From assembly GCA_913775715.1 (NCBI GenBank), contig CAJYMC010000007.1, positions 434,001 to 498,000 of the forward strand: a DNA stretch of 64,000 nt, given 5' to 3'. Origin of the DNA: an uncultured Exiguobacterium sp. (GTDB lineage: Bacteria; Bacillota; Bacilli; Exiguobacteriales; Exiguobacteriaceae). Under the pieces are notes generated by a model. It was not told the origin of the DNA. It saw only the letters and a program-made list of their open reading frames with translations, and did no database searches. Made by a program: the position numbers and the translations under genes. Of the stretch, positions 35,729 through 46,152 are shown piece after piece (position 1 is the stretch's first letter; each line of letters starts with the position of its first letter).

Positions 35729-37825
35729 ATGGCAAAATATCTAGTAATCGTCGAGTCACCCGCTAAGGCAAAAACCATTAAACGTTATCTCGGATCGAAC
35801 TATACCGTGAAAGCGTCGATGGGGCACGTCATTGACTTGCCGAAAAGCCAAATGGGAGTCGACGTCGAACATGACTATGAACCGAAATATATCACGATCC
35901 GTGGTAAAGGTCCGGTTTTAAAAGAACTCAAGACAGCTGCGAAAAAAGCACAAAAAATCTATCTCGCAGCCGACCCCGACCGTGAAGGGGAAGCGATCGC
36001 ATGGCATTTAGCCAAAGCATTAGGCGTTGATGAATCAACGGAGTGCCGCGTCGTCTTCAATGAAATCACGAAAGATGCCATCAAGGATTCGTTCAAGCGA
36101 CCACGCAAGCTCAACTATGATCTTGTCGATGCGCAGCAAGCCCGTCGTATCTTGGACCGCCTTGTTGGTTACAGTATGAGTCCGTTATTATGGAAGAAGA
36201 TTAAAAAAGGGTTATCTGCGGGACGCGTTCAATCCGTTGCCGTCAAGATGATCATTGATCGTGAACAAGAAATCAATGCGTTTATGCCTGAAGAATACTG
36301 GACGATCAAACTCGAACTCGATGCAAACGGTGAAAAGCTCGAAGCGAACTTCTACGGAGTCGATGGCAAGAAGCGTGAACTTCACTCGCAAGAAGAAGTC
36401 GATCAAATCTTGAATCAACTCTCAGAAGACTTCACAGTTGATTCCGTCACGAAAAAGGAACGGAAACGGAATCCAGCGTTACCATTTACGACGAGTTCTT
36501 TGCAACAGGAAGCAGCACGTAAGCTGAACTTCCGAGCGAAGAAGACGATGATGATCGCACAACAGTTATACGAAGGAATCGAGATTGGAAAAGAAGGTAC
36601 AGTCGGTTTGATCACGTATATGCGTACCGATTCGACACGGACGTCGGAATCAGCGAACCTTGAAGCACACGGGTTCATCGAGCAGGCGTATGGAAAGGAA
36701 TACATCGCAAGTGAAAAACGCAAAGAAAAGAAATCAGCGAACTCACAAGATGCACACGAAGCAGTTCGTCCGACTTCGACGATGCGCGAACCACAACTCG
36801 TTAAATCGTATCTATCGCGTGACCAATTCCGTTTATACAAACTGATTTGGGAACGATTCGTCGCAAGCCAGATGGCGCCAGCGATTCTTGATACCGTTAA
36901 GATTGATCTCGTATCAAATGATGTCACATTCCGTGCGAACGGGTCGACCGTTAAATTCCCGGGCTTCATGAAAGTTTACATCGAAGATACGGATGATGAG
37001 GCGGTCACTGACGTCAAAGAAGGATTACTTCCTCCACTCGATGAAGGGGAAGAACTGAAGCAGTCAGCGATTGAACCGAAACAACACTTCACGCAACCAC
37101 CACCACGTTATACGGAAGCACGTCTTGTCCGAGCGATGGAAGAACTCGGAATCGGTCGTCCGTCGACGTATGCGCCGACGCTCGATACGATTCAAAAACG
37201 GGGTTACGTGACGCTTGAAGAGAAGAAATTCTTACCAACAGAACTTGGTGAACTGGTCATTGATATGATCAGTGACTACTTCCAGGAGTTCATCACCGTC
37301 CAGTTCACGGCAGATATGGAAGCCTTACTCGATGCAATCGAAAAAGGCGACATGCAGTGGACAGAAGTCGTCGATCCAATCTATAAGTCCTTTGCGAAGC
37401 GTCTGACACGAGCAGAAGCAGAGATCGAAAAGATTGAAATCAAAGATGAACCGGCTGGAGAAGATTGTGAAGTCTGTGGGCATCCAATGGTCATCAAGAT
37501 GGGACGTTATGGCAAGTTCATGGCGTGCTCGAACTTCCCAGAGTGTCGTAACACAAAACCGATCCAAGTCGAGATCGGTGTGAAGTGTCCGACATGTGGA
37601 ACGGGCGACATCGTCGAACGTCGTAGTAAAAAAGGACGTTTGTTCTATGGGTGTTCAAACTATCCGGAATGTGAGTTCGTCTCGTGGGATAAACCGGTCG
37701 AAGAACCATGTCCGGTATGTAGTAGTATGATGGTACAAAAGAAAATCAAGAACGGTGTGAAAGTAGAATGTACATCTTGTGGACATCATGAAACACGCAT
37801 CGATCAGGAGCAAGAGGAGGAATGA
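35729..37825 (+). CDS. topA: DNA topoisomerase I
   Basis: Relaxes negative supercoils by single-strand passage. 698 residues: N-terminal Toprim domain ([30 protein letters not shown]), catalytic Tyr297 in TYMRTDSTR, and three C-terminal four-cysteine zinc fingers starting near 575, 620 and 662. GGGAGCG precedes the ATG. trmFO follows three bases after the stop. Confidence 0.96.
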   Translation: MAKYLVIVESPAKAKTIKRYLGSNYTVKASMGHVIDLPKSQMGVDVEHDYEPKYITIRGKGPVLKELKTAAKKAQKIYLAADPDREGEAIAWHLAKALGVDESTECRVVFNEITKDAIKDSFKRPRKLNYDLVDAQQARRILDRLVGYSMSPLLWKKIKKGLSAGRVQSVAVKMIIDREQEINAFMPEEYWTIKLELDANGEKLEANFYGVDGKKRELHSQEEVDQILNQLSEDFTVDSVTKKERKRNPALPFTTSSLQQEAARKLNFRAKKTMMIAQQLYEGIEIGKEGTVGLITYMRTDSTRTSESANLEAHGFIEQAYGKEYIASEKRKEKKSANSQDAHEAVRPTSTMREPQLVKSYLSRDQFRLYKLIWERFVASQMAPAILDTVKIDLVSNDVTFRANGSTVKFPGFMKVYIEDTDDEAVTDVKEGLLPPLDEGEELKQSAIEPKQHFTQPPPRYTEARLVRAMEELGIGRPSTYAPTLDTIQKRGYVTLEEKKFLPTELGELVIDMISDYFQEFITVQFTADMEALLDAIEKGDMQWTEVVDPIYKSFAKRLTRAEAEIEKIEIKDEPAGEDCEVCGHPMVIKMGRYGKFMACSNFPECRNTKPIQVEIGVKCPTCGTGDIVERRSKKGRLFYGCSNYPECEFVSWDKPVEEPCPVCSSMMVQKKIKNGVKVECTSCGHHETRIDQEQEEE

Positions 37826-37828
37826 CCG

Positions 37829-39133
37829 TTGAAACGTGTAACGGTAATCGGCGCGGGACTTGCAGGTTCTGAAGCAGCATGGCAACTTGCAAAACGCGGC
37901 GTACAAGTAGATTTATATGAAATGCGGCCAGTCAAACAGACACCCGCACACCATACAGACCAATTCGCAGAACTCGTCTGTTCGAACTCACTTCGGGCAA
38001 ACCAGTTAACGAACGCAGTCGGTGTTTTAAAAGAAGAAATGCGTCAGCTCGATTCCTTGATCATGAAGGCAGCAGACTTAGCAAGCGTTCCAGCAGGTGG
38101 AGCACTTGCGGTCGATCGGCATGACTTCGCAGGATATGTGACGGAAACGTTGAAAAACCATCCGAACGTTACTGTTCATCATGAAGAAATCGAAGCGATT
38201 CCAGATGGTCCGACGATCGTTGCGACGGGTCCGTTGACAAGTGCGGCCTTATCGGAATCACTTAAACAATTCACAGGTGAAGATTATCTATACTTCTTCG
38301 ATGCAGCGGCTCCGATTCTCGATGGAGACACGATTGATCGAGAGAAGGTTTACCTGAAATCACGATATGATAAAGGTGAAGCTGCCTACTTGAATTGTCC
38401 AATGACGGAAGAAGAATTCCAGCTCTTCTATGATGAGCTGATTAATGCGGAAGTTGTTCCACTGAAGGAATTTGAAAAAGAGATTTACTTCGAGGGCTGT
38501 ATGCCATTTGAAGTTCTCGCTTCTCGCGGACCGAAAACACTCTTGTTCGGACCAATGAAGCCAGTTGGACTCGAAGATCCGAAAACAGGCAAACGACCAT
38601 ATGCTGTCGTTCAACTGCGTCAGGACAACTCAGCTGGAACATTGTTCAATCTTGTCGGCTTCCAGACGCATTTGAAATGGGGCGAACAAAAGCGGATCAT
38701 TCGCTTGATTCCTGGTCTTGAGAATGCAGAAATCGTCCGTTATGGTGTCATGCACCGTAACACGTTCGTCAACTCACCGAATTTGTTGAAACCAACGTAT
38801 CAGACTCGTACACGTGACGACTTGTTCTTTGCTGGTCAAATGACAGGTGTCGAAGGATATGTCGAGTCAGCAGCGTCCGGTTTGACGGCAGGAATCAATG
38901 CGGCACGTCTCGTCAATGAGGCGGAACCGGTAACGTTCCCGCAGGAAACGATGATGGGTGCGATGTCGCACTATATTACGACGACGGAAGGGAAGAACTT
39001 CCAGCCAATGAATGCCAACTTCGGATTGGTACCAGCACTCGTCGGTCATCCGGTTCGAATGAAAAAACCTGAGAAGTATGCGCTCTACGCAGAGCGAGCA
39101 CTTGAAGCAATCAAAGATTTCACGGATATGTGA
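37829..39133 (+). CDS. trmFO: Methylenetetrahydrofolate-tRNA-(uracil-54)-methyltransferase TrmFO
   Basis: FAD- and folate-dependent enzyme that makes ribothymidine at tRNA position 54. 434 residues with the N-terminal dinucleotide site [18 protein letters not shown] and the conserved [11 protein letters not shown] and GQMTGVEGY. It starts with TTG at 37829; GAGGAGG over the end of topA is well spaced. Part of the conserved topA-trmFO-xerC order. Confidence 0.95.
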   Translation: MKRVTVIGAGLAGSEAAWQLAKRGVQVDLYEMRPVKQTPAHHTDQFAELVCSNSLRANQLTNAVGVLKEEMRQLDSLIMKAADLASVPAGGALAVDRHDFAGYVTETLKNHPNVTVHHEEIEAIPDGPTIVATGPLTSAALSESLKQFTGEDYLYFFDAAAPILDGDTIDREKVYLKSRYDKGEAAYLNCPMTEEEFQLFYDELINAEVVPLKEFEKEIYFEGCMPFEVLASRGPKTLLFGPMKPVGLEDPKTGKRPYAVVQLRQDNSAGTLFNLVGFQTHLKWGEQKRIIRLIPGLENAEIVRYGVMHRNTFVNSPNLLKPTYQTRTRDDLFFAGQMTGVEGYVESAASGLTAGINAARLVNEAEPVTFPQETMMGAMSHYITTTEGKNFQPMNANFGLVPALVGHPVRMKKPEKYALYAERALEAIKDFTDM

Positions 39134-39139
39134 TTGTTG

Positions 39140-39183
39140 ATGGGGAGAAAGGCGTGATTCAGCGCTCTTTCTCCCCATTTCTT
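39140..39183 (+). terminator. trmFO terminator
   Basis: ATGGGGAGAAAG (39140-39151) pairs perfectly with CTTTCTCCCCAT (39167-39178), with an inner GCG/CGC-type closure; TTTCTT follows. Confidence 0.88.
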
Positions 39184-39234
39184 AATTTGTCACAAAAGCG
39201 CGATAATTTCGTTAATTTTTCGGTTTTTGGTCTA

Positions 39235-39263
39235 TTGTCAGACTACTTGGTCTGTGCTATGCT
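39235..39263 (+). promoter_or_regulatory. Promoter of the xerC-hslV-hslU-codY operon
   Basis: TTGTCA (39235-39240), 17 bases, TATGCT (39258-39263), 42 bases before the xerC start. The AT-rich stretch before it (39205-39230) may hold a weak CodY site but none is convincing. Confidence 0.7.
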
Positions 39264-39305
39264 AAGGGCGATTCGAGAATGAAATGGTCAGAAGGGGGCG
39301 CATTC

Positions 39306-40184
39306 ATGGGGATAGACACTGCTTTTGAGCGACTGCTAGAAGATTTCATGCGGTATGTTCATATTGAACGTCAATTATCTCCGAACACGGGTCGCTCTTA
39401 TGATCAAACACTTCGACAATACGCCGCTTTTTGCCGCGATCATCAGTTACGATCGATTGAATTGGCAAGTGCACGGCGTTATTTGTATGCTCTTTACGAT
39501 CAGGAGCTGGCGCGGGCGACGATTGCACAAAAAGTTTCCTGCCTCAAACAATTTGGTCGTTTTTTGACACGTGACACCGATGAGCCTAATCCATTCGATG
39601 GATTGAAAGCACCAAAACGACAACAAGGACTTCCGACATTCCTCGTCCCAACGGAATATGAACGTTTCCTCGATGCCTTTCGATCGAGTGATACGCTTGG
39701 TAACCGGAATGTGGCGTTAGTAGAACTTTTATATGCGACGGGTATGCGGGTCAGCGAGGTCGTTCAACTAGATCTTCGTGATCTCGCGACGGATCACTCC
39801 TACGTCCATGTGTATGGAAAAGGTGGGAAGGAACGCATCGCGCCGATTGGAACCTTTGCTAAAGATGCATTAGAACTGTACTTACCATCACGAGATCCAG
39901 TCGTAGGTCATGAGCAAGCATTATTCTTGTCTCATTCAGGGCGTCGATTGACGACGGATGCGATTCGGAAAATCATGAAAAAAGGGGAACAACTCGTTGG
40001 GAAACATGTGACACCACATGCGCTTCGTCATAGTTTCGCGACCGATTTACTGGAAAGAGGCGCCGATTTGCGAGCGGTCCAGGAGTTACTTGGTCATGCA
40101 TCGCTGTCGACGACTGGTCAGTATACACACGTAACGACGGAACGATTACGACATGTTTATCAACAAGCACATCCTCGTGCCTAA
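39306..40184 (+). CDS. xerC: Tyrosine recombinase XerC (CodV)
   Basis: Resolves chromosome dimers at dif together with XerD. 292 residues with an N-terminal SAM-like core-binding domain and the full catalytic set R148, K172 (or K175), H238, R241, H264 and nucleophile Y273. The ATG at 39306 follows AAGGGGG by 8 bases; the ATG at 39279 has no clear ribosome site. First gene of the codY operon, as in B. subtilis. Confidence 0.93.
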   Translation: MGIDTAFERLLEDFMRYVHIERQLSPNTGRSYDQTLRQYAAFCRDHQLRSIELASARRYLYALYDQELARATIAQKVSCLKQFGRFLTRDTDEPNPFDGLKAPKRQQGLPTFLVPTEYERFLDAFRSSDTLGNRNVALVELLYATGMRVSEVVQLDLRDLATDHSYVHVYGKGGKERIAPIGTFAKDALELYLPSRDPVVGHEQALFLSHSGRRLTTDAIRKIMKKGEQLVGKHVTPHALRHSFATDLLERGADLRAVQELLGHASLSTTGQYTHVTTERLRHVYQQAHPRA

Positions 40185-40198
40185 GGGAGGAAACATTG

Positions 40199-40750
40199 AT
40201 GTTTCATGCAACGACGATTTTTGCGATTCAACATAACGGACAATCCGCGATGAGCGGAGACGGACAGGTGACTTTCGGAAACCAAGTCATCATGAAGAAA
40301 AGTGCGAAAAAAGTACGGCGCCTCTATGGTGGCAAAGTCATTGCCGGATTTGCTGGAAGTGTCGCGGACGCGTTCACACTCTTTGAAAAATTCGAAGCGA
40401 AGCTTGAAATGTATAACGGGAACTTACAACGGGCAGCAGTTGAGCTGGCGAAGGAATGGCGAGGCGATAAAATGTTGCGCCAACTAGAAGCACTCTTACT
40501 CGTCATGGACGGAACACATCTCTTACTTGTATCCGGAAACGGGGAAGTCATCGAACCGGATGACGGTATTCTCGCAATCGGTTCAGGTGGTAATTATGCG
40601 CTTGCAGCAGGTCGCGCGTTAGCTCGACATGCAAGTCATCTGACAGCACAGGAAATCGCCCGTGCAGCGCTTGAGACGGCTGGGGAGCTCTGTGTCTTTA
40701 CGAACGATCAAATCATCCTAGAAACGATCGGAGGCAATGACCATGCATGA
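40199..40750 (+). CDS. hslV: ATP-dependent protease subunit HslV (ClpQ)
   Basis: Proteolytic core that works with HslU. 183 residues of the proteasome-beta fold. The start is [15 protein letters not shown] upstream fits the ATG at 40199 (or the TTG three bases before). The proposed nucleophile in HslV is an N-terminal Thr, and in B. subtilis ClpQ a Ser after the initiator Met. Here neither follows Met1; the first Thr is residue 5, so removal of four residues seems needed. [14 protein letters not shown] and the rest are normal. It overlaps hslU. Confidence 0.93.
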   Translation: MFHATTIFAIQHNGQSAMSGDGQVTFGNQVIMKKSAKKVRRLYGGKVIAGFAGSVADAFTLFEKFEAKLEMYNGNLQRAAVELAKEWRGDKMLRQLEALLLVMDGTHLLLVSGNGEVIEPDDGILAIGSGGNYALAAGRALARHASHLTAQEIARAALETAGELCVFTNDQIILETIGGNDHA

Positions 40751-42116
40751 ATTGACGCCACGACAAATCGTCGAGAAGTTGAATGAACATGTCATCGGAC
40801 AAGCGGATGCTAAACGTGCGGTGGCGATTGCTTTACGTAATCGGTACCGTCGACAATTACTCGATGCATCGATGCGGGATGAAGTCACACCGAAGAATAT
40901 CCTGATGATTGGACCGACTGGGGTCGGAAAAACAGAAATTGCGCGACGTCTTGCGAAACTCGTCCGTGCGCCGTTCGTCAAAATCGAAGCGACGAAGTTC
41001 ACGGAAGTAGGGTACGTCGGTCGTGATGTGGAGTCAATGGTGCGGGATCTCGTGGAAGCGTCTCTACGCCTTGTTAAAGATGAGAAAAAGGAAGCGCTCA
41101 AAGATCGAGCGGAAGCAGTGGCGAACGAAAGAATCGTTGATGCGTTGTCTGGTAAAAAAGCGTCATCTGGTCTCGGTGGTGGAACGAATCCGTTTGAAAT
41201 GTTGTTCGGCGGCAACCAGAAGCAACAAGAGCCGGATACATCGGAAGCGACAGCCGACCGTTCGTTACTTCGTCAGCAATTACTGACGGGACAACTCGAG
41301 GATCGAATGATCGAGGTCGATGTTGAAGAACGTCAAGTGGATTTATTCTCTGGGCAACAAGGCATGGAGGGGCTCGCGAATCTTCAGGATATGCTCGGAC
41401 AAGTCATGCCGAAGAAAACGAAGAAGCGTCAGCTCACCGTTAAGGAAGCACGACCAATTCTGACGGCAGAAGAAGCGGAACGATTGCTTGACTTGAACGA
41501 AGTCCATGACGAAGCGGTCCGTCGCGCAGAACAGATGGGTATCATCTTCGTCGATGAGATTGATAAGATCGCGACAAAAGGACATGATTCAGCAGGGGTT
41601 TCACGAGAAGGTGTTCAAAGAGACATTTTACCAATCGTTGAAGGATCGACGATCGTTACGAAATATGGTCCAGTCAAGACGGATCACATCTTGTTCATCG
41701 CTGCGGGTGCCTTCCATATGGCGAAACCATCTGATCTGATTCCTGAACTCCAAGGTCGTTTTCCGATCCGTGTCGAACTCGATAGTTTGACAGAAGATGA
41801 CTTTGTTAAGATTTTAACTGAACCGAATCAAGCATTACTCAAACAATATAAAGCATTATTAGGGGCAGAGCACGTTCATGTCACCTTTACAGAAGAGGCG
41901 ATTCGTGAAATCGCACGGATTGCTGCACAGGTAAACGATGAGACGGATAATATCGGAGCGCGACGCTTGTATACGATCATGGAGCGCGTACTCGAAGAAT
42001 TATCCTTCGAAGCAGCAGACATGCCGGAGACGGATGTGACGATCACGCCACAATACGTGACGGATCGAGTTGGAAAAGTAGCAGATGATCGAGACTTAAG
42101 TCAGTTCATCTTATAA
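40743..42116 (+). CDS. hslU: ATP-dependent unfoldase HslU (ClpY)
   Basis: AAA+ hexameric unfoldase that feeds HslV. 457 residues: Walker [10 protein letters not shown], an inserted I-domain (about 105-235), Walker [12 protein letters not shown] and the C-terminal sensor domain. I chose ATG 40743 because GGAGG at 40730-40734 is 8 bases upstream; ATG 40737 is only 2 bases away. The start overlaps the hslV stop. Confidence 0.94.
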   Translation: MHELTPRQIVEKLNEHVIGQADAKRAVAIALRNRYRRQLLDASMRDEVTPKNILMIGPTGVGKTEIARRLAKLVRAPFVKIEATKFTEVGYVGRDVESMVRDLVEASLRLVKDEKKEALKDRAEAVANERIVDALSGKKASSGLGGGTNPFEMLFGGNQKQQEPDTSEATADRSLLRQQLLTGQLEDRMIEVDVEERQVDLFSGQQGMEGLANLQDMLGQVMPKKTKKRQLTVKEARPILTAEEAERLLDLNEVHDEAVRRAEQMGIIFVDEIDKIATKGHDSAGVSREGVQRDILPIVEGSTIVTKYGPVKTDHILFIAAGAFHMAKPSDLIPELQGRFPIRVELDSLTEDDFVKILTEPNQALLKQYKALLGAEHVHVTFTEEAIREIARIAAQVNDETDNIGARRLYTIMERVLEELSFEAADMPETDVTITPQYVTDRVGKVADDRDLSQFIL

Positions 42117-42132
42117 AGTGGAGGAAGAAAAA

Positions 42133-42912
42133 ATGAATTTATTGGCGAAAACGCGGAAGCTGAATACGATGTTACAACAAGAAGCGAGCACACATGTTGA
42201 TTTCAAGGTCATGGCTGATCGACTCAGCGAAGTCATGGAATCGAATACGTTCATCGTAAGTCGGCGCGGTAAGTTACTAGGTATCGCAATCAAGCAACAA
42301 ATCGAAAATGACCGGGTCCGTGGTTTCTTAGAAGAACGTCAATTCCCGGAAGATTACACGAAAAAATTGTTTAACGTCACGGAAACGACGGCAAACATTG
42401 CCATCGATAGTGAACACACGGCATTCCCAGTTGACAACCGTGACACGTTCGAAACGTCGAAAACGACGATCGTACCAATCATCGGTGGTGGCGAGCGCCT
42501 TGGTACGCTTGTCCTCGGTCGTATGGTCGAAGACTTCAACGAAGAAGACCTCGTGCTTGCTGAGTATGGTGCAACAGTAGTAGGGATGGAGATTCTTCGT
42601 GAAAAGGCTCATGAGGCAGAAGATAAAGCACGGAAGAAAGCAGTCGTTCAGATGGCGATCAATTCACTGTCCTATTCGGAACTTGAAGCGATTGAGCATA
42701 TCTTCGAAGAGCTTGAAGGAAATGAAGGACTACTCGTTGCTTCAAAGATTGCGGATCGCGTCGGGATCACACGTTCCGTCATCGTCAACGCACTCCGTAA
42801 ACTCGAGAGTGCAGGAGTCATCGAGTCACGCTCGCTCGGGATGAAGGGAACATACATTAAAATCTTAAACGATAATTTCCTATATGAATTAGAGCGAATT
42901 AAATCGAACTGA
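42133..42912 (+). CDS. codY: Global nutrient regulator CodY
   Basis: GTP- and branched-chain-amino-acid-sensing repressor of stationary-phase genes. 259 residues: N-terminal GAF domain (about 1-155), linker helix and winged helix-turn-helix ([19 protein letters not shown]). The ATG at 42133 gives the exact family length; an in-frame GTG at 42118 is part of the Shine-Dalgarno GTGGAGG. In B. subtilis CodY also binds the fla/che promoter that follows. Confidence 0.96.
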   Translation: MNLLAKTRKLNTMLQQEASTHVDFKVMADRLSEVMESNTFIVSRRGKLLGIAIKQQIENDRVRGFLEERQFPEDYTKKLFNVTETTANIAIDSEHTAFPVDNRDTFETSKTTIVPIIGGGERLGTLVLGRMVEDFNEEDLVLAEYGATVVGMEILREKAHEAEDKARKKAVVQMAINSLSYSELEAIEHIFEELEGNEGLLVASKIADRVGITRSVIVNALRKLESAGVIESRSLGMKGTYIKILNDNFLYELERIKSN

Positions 42913-42936
42913 TCATACGGATCTATCAAAATCACC

Positions 42937-42975
42937 AAACGATTCTTCTCATAAAAGAGAAGAATCGTTTTTTTT
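42937..42975 (+). terminator. codY terminator
   Basis: A perfect 14-bp stem (42937-42950 with 42957-42970), six-base loop, eight or more T. Confidence 0.94.
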
Positions 42976-43476
42976 GTAACTACTAGATAGCCTTATGTAT
43001 TCTTACTAAAAGGATATCATCACCATAGTTGCTGCCTATGAACGAAGTCCTTCACCATGGTGAAAAACATGGATAAAAAAGTTAAAATAGAAGGAACTTT
43101 TTTTATATTTATTCAAGGAAATTACATTTTGATGTTTTTTTCGTTCAATATTAGTTGTATAATCAATTCTGTTGCCCGCAAATGAAATATATAAAATCTT
43201 AGTTTATTTTCTGTTTATCCATTTTATGTCTATCGACATTTAGTCCATTATAATTAAATAATGTTTATTCTGTAAGTTGGCACGTAGGTAATATTTATCA
43301 TTTTTGAACATAATGGTAATTAACGGTTAAAATTCAACATCTCATTACCCTTTTTTTAAAATTTATCCTTTTCAAACATTGACCTATTTGTTTCAATTAT
43401 TTCAGATATGTTACTAATGACTTACTAGTTTTAATATTCTTCTATTCCAAACTATTCATATATGGAGGTCAGATTC
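42976..43476 (+). promoter_or_regulatory. AT-rich 500-base region upstream of flgB
   Basis: No gene is evident; stops occur in all frames. It is markedly AT-rich. It contains the inverted repeat CATAG-N7-CTATG (43024-43040), a 14-base palindrome (43051-43064), and several -10-like boxes, including TAAAAT (43083-43088, with GTGAAA 17 bases upstream), TATAAT (43158-43163) and TATAAT (43249-43254), the last two without a good -35. No SigD-type promoter was seen. It most likely holds the fla/che operon promoter and regulator sites. Confidence 0.6.
43051..43088 (+). promoter_or_regulatory. Palindrome over a candidate fla/che promoter
   Basis: TTCACCATGGTGAA (43051-43064) is a perfect 14-base palindrome. 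Its right half forms the -35-like GTGAAA (43060-43065); TAAAAT (43083-43088) is 17 bases on. It could be an operator; the binding protein is unknown. Confidence 0.4.
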
Positions 43477-43839
43477 ATGGATTGGTTAGGCTCCGATTAT
43501 TCTTTACTTACCCAAGCAGTCAATCGTACGGTCAATTCTCAAAAAGTTATCTCCAAAAACATTGCGAATGTCGATACGCCAGGATATAAAGCGCAACGGT
43601 TAGTGTTTTCAGATGTACTGGACTCTCAAATGAAGTTGAGTCTGAAGCGTCATGCCAAAATTGATACGCAAGGTGCAATCGTCGAACAATCTACTTCTAT
43701 GCGCAACGATGGAAATGGTGTCGATATTGATTTTGAGATGTCTGAATTATCACGCAATCAAATTGAGTACGAGGCATTGGTCGAACAGTTGAATCGTAAA
43801 TTCTCTGGTATTCAATCAGTGATTAGAGGAGGGAAATAA
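43477..43839 (+). CDS. flgB: Flagellar basal-body rod protein FlgB
   Basis: Proximal rod protein, exported by the flagellar secretion system. 120 residues, with the rod signature NIANVDTPGYKAQRL near residue 30 and a helical C-terminus. The ATG at 43477 follows TGGAGGTC; an upstream in-frame ATG (43462) is part of that Shine-Dalgarno. First gene of the fla/che operon. Confidence 0.95.
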   Translation: MDWLGSDYSLLTQAVNRTVNSQKVISKNIANVDTPGYKAQRLVFSDVLDSQMKLSLKRHAKIDTQGAIVEQSTSMRNDGNGVDIDFEMSELSRNQIEYEALVEQLNRKFSGIQSVIRGGK

Positions 43840-43841
43840 CA

Positions 43842-44240
43842 GTGAGCATGTTTGGAGGATTTCATACTTCTGCATCAGGATTAACTGCACAACGTCTCCG
43901 GCTCGATACAGTTTCAGCAAACATTGCCAACGCACAAACGACACGTGGAGAACTCGTCAATGGTCAATGGCAACCATATGCTCGTAAATTGGCAGTTTTA
44001 AAAGAAACGTCCAATGGTGTCACGGTAAGCGAGCTTCGTAAAGATCAGGAACCATTTAAATTGGAATACAACCCTAGCCATCCCGACGCAGATGATCTAG
44101 GATACGTCAAAATGCCGAATGTCGATATCTTAAAAGAGATGGTGGACATGATGGGTGCTACGAGATCTTATGAAGCAAACGTAACAGCATTGAATGCAAC
44201 GAAGGCAATGCTCGTTAAGGCAATGGAGATAGGCAAGTAA
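43842..44240 (+). CDS. flgC: Flagellar basal-body rod protein FlgC
   Basis: Rod protein exported through the flagellar channel. 132 residues with the N-terminal rod/hook motif ANIANAQTTRG and C-terminal helix NVTALNATKAMLVKAMEIGK. GTG start at 43842 with GAGGAGGG 8 bases upstream; in-frame ATG 43848 is less well spaced. Confidence 0.95.
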   Translation: MSMFGGFHTSASGLTAQRLRLDTVSANIANAQTTRGELVNGQWQPYARKLAVLKETSNGVTVSELRKDQEPFKLEYNPSHPDADDLGYVKMPNVDILKEMVDMMGATRSYEANVTALNATKAMLVKAMEIGK

Positions 44241-44263
44241 GAAAAAGGAGATGATGAATAACC

Positions 44264-44551
44264 ATGGCAATTCAAGCGATTCAAGGATTACAGCCAATCC
44301 TTCAAAACCAAATGACTCCAAAAACGACACCAAGTGACTTTAGTGAGGTATTGAGTCAAGCGATGAATGGATTAAATTCCACACAAAATGCATCATCTCA
44401 GGCACGGGTAGATCTGGCGACAGGGAAGTCATCGGATCTACATAATATTATGATTAAAACAGAAGAAGCATCTCTCTCTATGCAGCTCGCCATTGAAGTC
44501 CGAAATAAGGGCATCGAAGCATACCAAGAAATGATGCGTATGCAACTGTGA
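44264..44551 (+). CDS. fliE: Flagellar hook-basal body protein FliE
   Basis: Joins the MS ring to the rod; the first substrate exported. 95 residues with a variable N-terminus and the conserved helical C-terminal half from DLHNIMIKTEEASLSMQLAI onward, ending YQEMMRMQL. AAAAGGAG precedes the ATG. Confidence 0.94.
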   Translation: MAIQAIQGLQPILQNQMTPKTTPSDFSEVLSQAMNGLNSTQNASSQARVDLATGKSSDLHNIMIKTEEASLSMQLAIEVRNKGIEAYQEMMRMQL

Positions 44552-44579
44552 ATGTTAAGGAAAGCGTGGGAGATGTTGA

Positions 44580-46148
44580 ATGAACGAAGGATTAAAAGCA
44601 AGATGGAATACGGTCAATACAACATGGAAATCGTGGTCACTTGCGAAAAAAGCAACGATTCTTGGAATCATTATCGCGGTCCTGGCAGCATTGATCGTTG
44701 CGATCATCTGGTTGTCAAAGCCGACGATGACACCCTTATATTCAAAGCTATCACCGCAGGAAGCTGGTCAAGTGACTGAAAAGTTAAACGAAGATGGCAT
44801 TCCGTCTGAGGTCGTAAGTGAGGCGAACGGAGTAACGATTCTCGTACCTGAAGCGAATGTTGAAAATTTGAAAGTCGAGCTGGCGACGGCAGGCATTCCA
44901 AAGTCTGGTCAAATTGATTACTCTTTCTTTAGTGAAAACGCGGGTTTCGGAACTACGGATAAAGAAATGAATATTTTGGAACGCGACACAATGCAGACTG
45001 AACTCGAAAACTTGATCACACAAGTCAATGGAATCGAGTCAGCCAAAGTCATGATTACGCTCCCAGAAAAGAGTGTCTTTTTATCTGATGAGAAAGAATC
45101 TTCAACAGTATCGGTCGTATTGACTTCTAGCGCAGGTAGCAACTTGAATAATCAGACGGTTCAAGGTCTGTATCATTTGATCGCAAAAAGTATTCCAAAT
45201 CTTAAAGAAGAAAACATTACAATCATGGATCAGTACTTCACGTACTATGAACCGGGAAATGCTACGCAAACAGCAGGCGGAACGGATCCGATGGCACTTA
45301 AAAAAGCAACGGAGAACGATTTACGTAAGCAAATCCAACAAATGCTCTCAGTTGTTCTTGGACCACAAAAAGCACTCGTATCAGTTACGGCTGATGTCGA
45401 TGTCACGAAACGTCAGGAAGAACAAAAACTGGTGGAACCTGTAGATCCGGATAAAATACAAGGAATCGTAACGTCTGCGGAAAAAGTGGCAGAAGCCTAT
45501 ACTGGTGCAGCAAATCAAGGAACAGCCGGTACAGGTGAAAATGAAACCATCAATTTCCCGACAGGAAATGGTGGAGCAGGTGATACGAGCGATAAAACAC
45601 ACGACATCATTAATTATGAAGTGAACCGAATCACAAAACAGATTTCTGGGGCACCTTATGAAATCCGTGATTTAGGTATTCAAATCATCGTAGAACCACC
45701 AAAAGGACAGACGCAAATCGATCCACAGCTTCAAACGGATCTTCAAACAATGATGTACTCGATCATTCGAACGTCGATTACGAAAAAAGACGCTAAAACA
45801 ACATTAACTGATGCGGAATTGACGAATAAAGTAGTCGTCATGTCTCGTCCATTCGCTAATACGACAACGAAACAAACGGCAGCTACAGCAACGATTCCAA
45901 TGTGGGTCTGGTTTGCATTAGGTGCAGCAGGATTAGTCATCGTAGGGTTGATCTTCTTCATGATGCGTAGACGTAAAGCAGAAGAAGAGAGTCTAGAGGA
46001 ATGGACACCGATCGAAACAGAAATTCCAGAACTGACTACTGAAGATAACAGTAATGAAGCACAAAAACGAAAACAATTAGAAAAATTAGCAGCTTCAAAT
46101 CCAGACGAATTTGCGAAACTACTTAGAACTTGGTTAGCGGAGGATTGA
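44580..46148 (+). CDS. fliF: Flagellar MS-ring protein FliF
   Basis: Forms the membrane-embedded MS ring. 522 residues: N-terminal membrane helix (about 24-46), the periplasm-facing YscJ-like domains, a second helix near 440-462 (WVWFALGAAGLVIVGLIFFM) and a cytosolic acidic tail that binds FliG. Typical length. It starts with ATG 44580 after GGGAGATG. Confidence 0.95.
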   Translation: MNEGLKARWNTVNTTWKSWSLAKKATILGIIIAVLAALIVAIIWLSKPTMTPLYSKLSPQEAGQVTEKLNEDGIPSEVVSEANGVTILVPEANVENLKVELATAGIPKSGQIDYSFFSENAGFGTTDKEMNILERDTMQTELENLITQVNGIESAKVMITLPEKSVFLSDEKESSTVSVVLTSSAGSNLNNQTVQGLYHLIAKSIPNLKEENITIMDQYFTYYEPGNATQTAGGTDPMALKKATENDLRKQIQQMLSVVLGPQKALVSVTADVDVTKRQEEQKLVEPVDPDKIQGIVTSAEKVAEAYTGAANQGTAGTGENETINFPTGNGGAGDTSDKTHDIINYEVNRITKQISGAPYEIRDLGIQIIVEPPKGQTQIDPQLQTDLQTMMYSIIRTSITKKDAKTTLTDAELTNKVVVMSRPFANTTTKQTAATATIPMWVWFALGAAGLVIVGLIFFMMRRRKAEEESLEEWTPIETEIPELTTEDNSNEAQKRKQLEKLAASNPDEFAKLLRTWLAED

Positions 46149-46152
46149 TCCT

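Noticed and set aside
39205..39235. Possible CodY box upstream of xerC
   Set aside because: The best 15-base match has about five mismatches to AATTTTCWGAAAATT; not distinguishable from AT-rich background.
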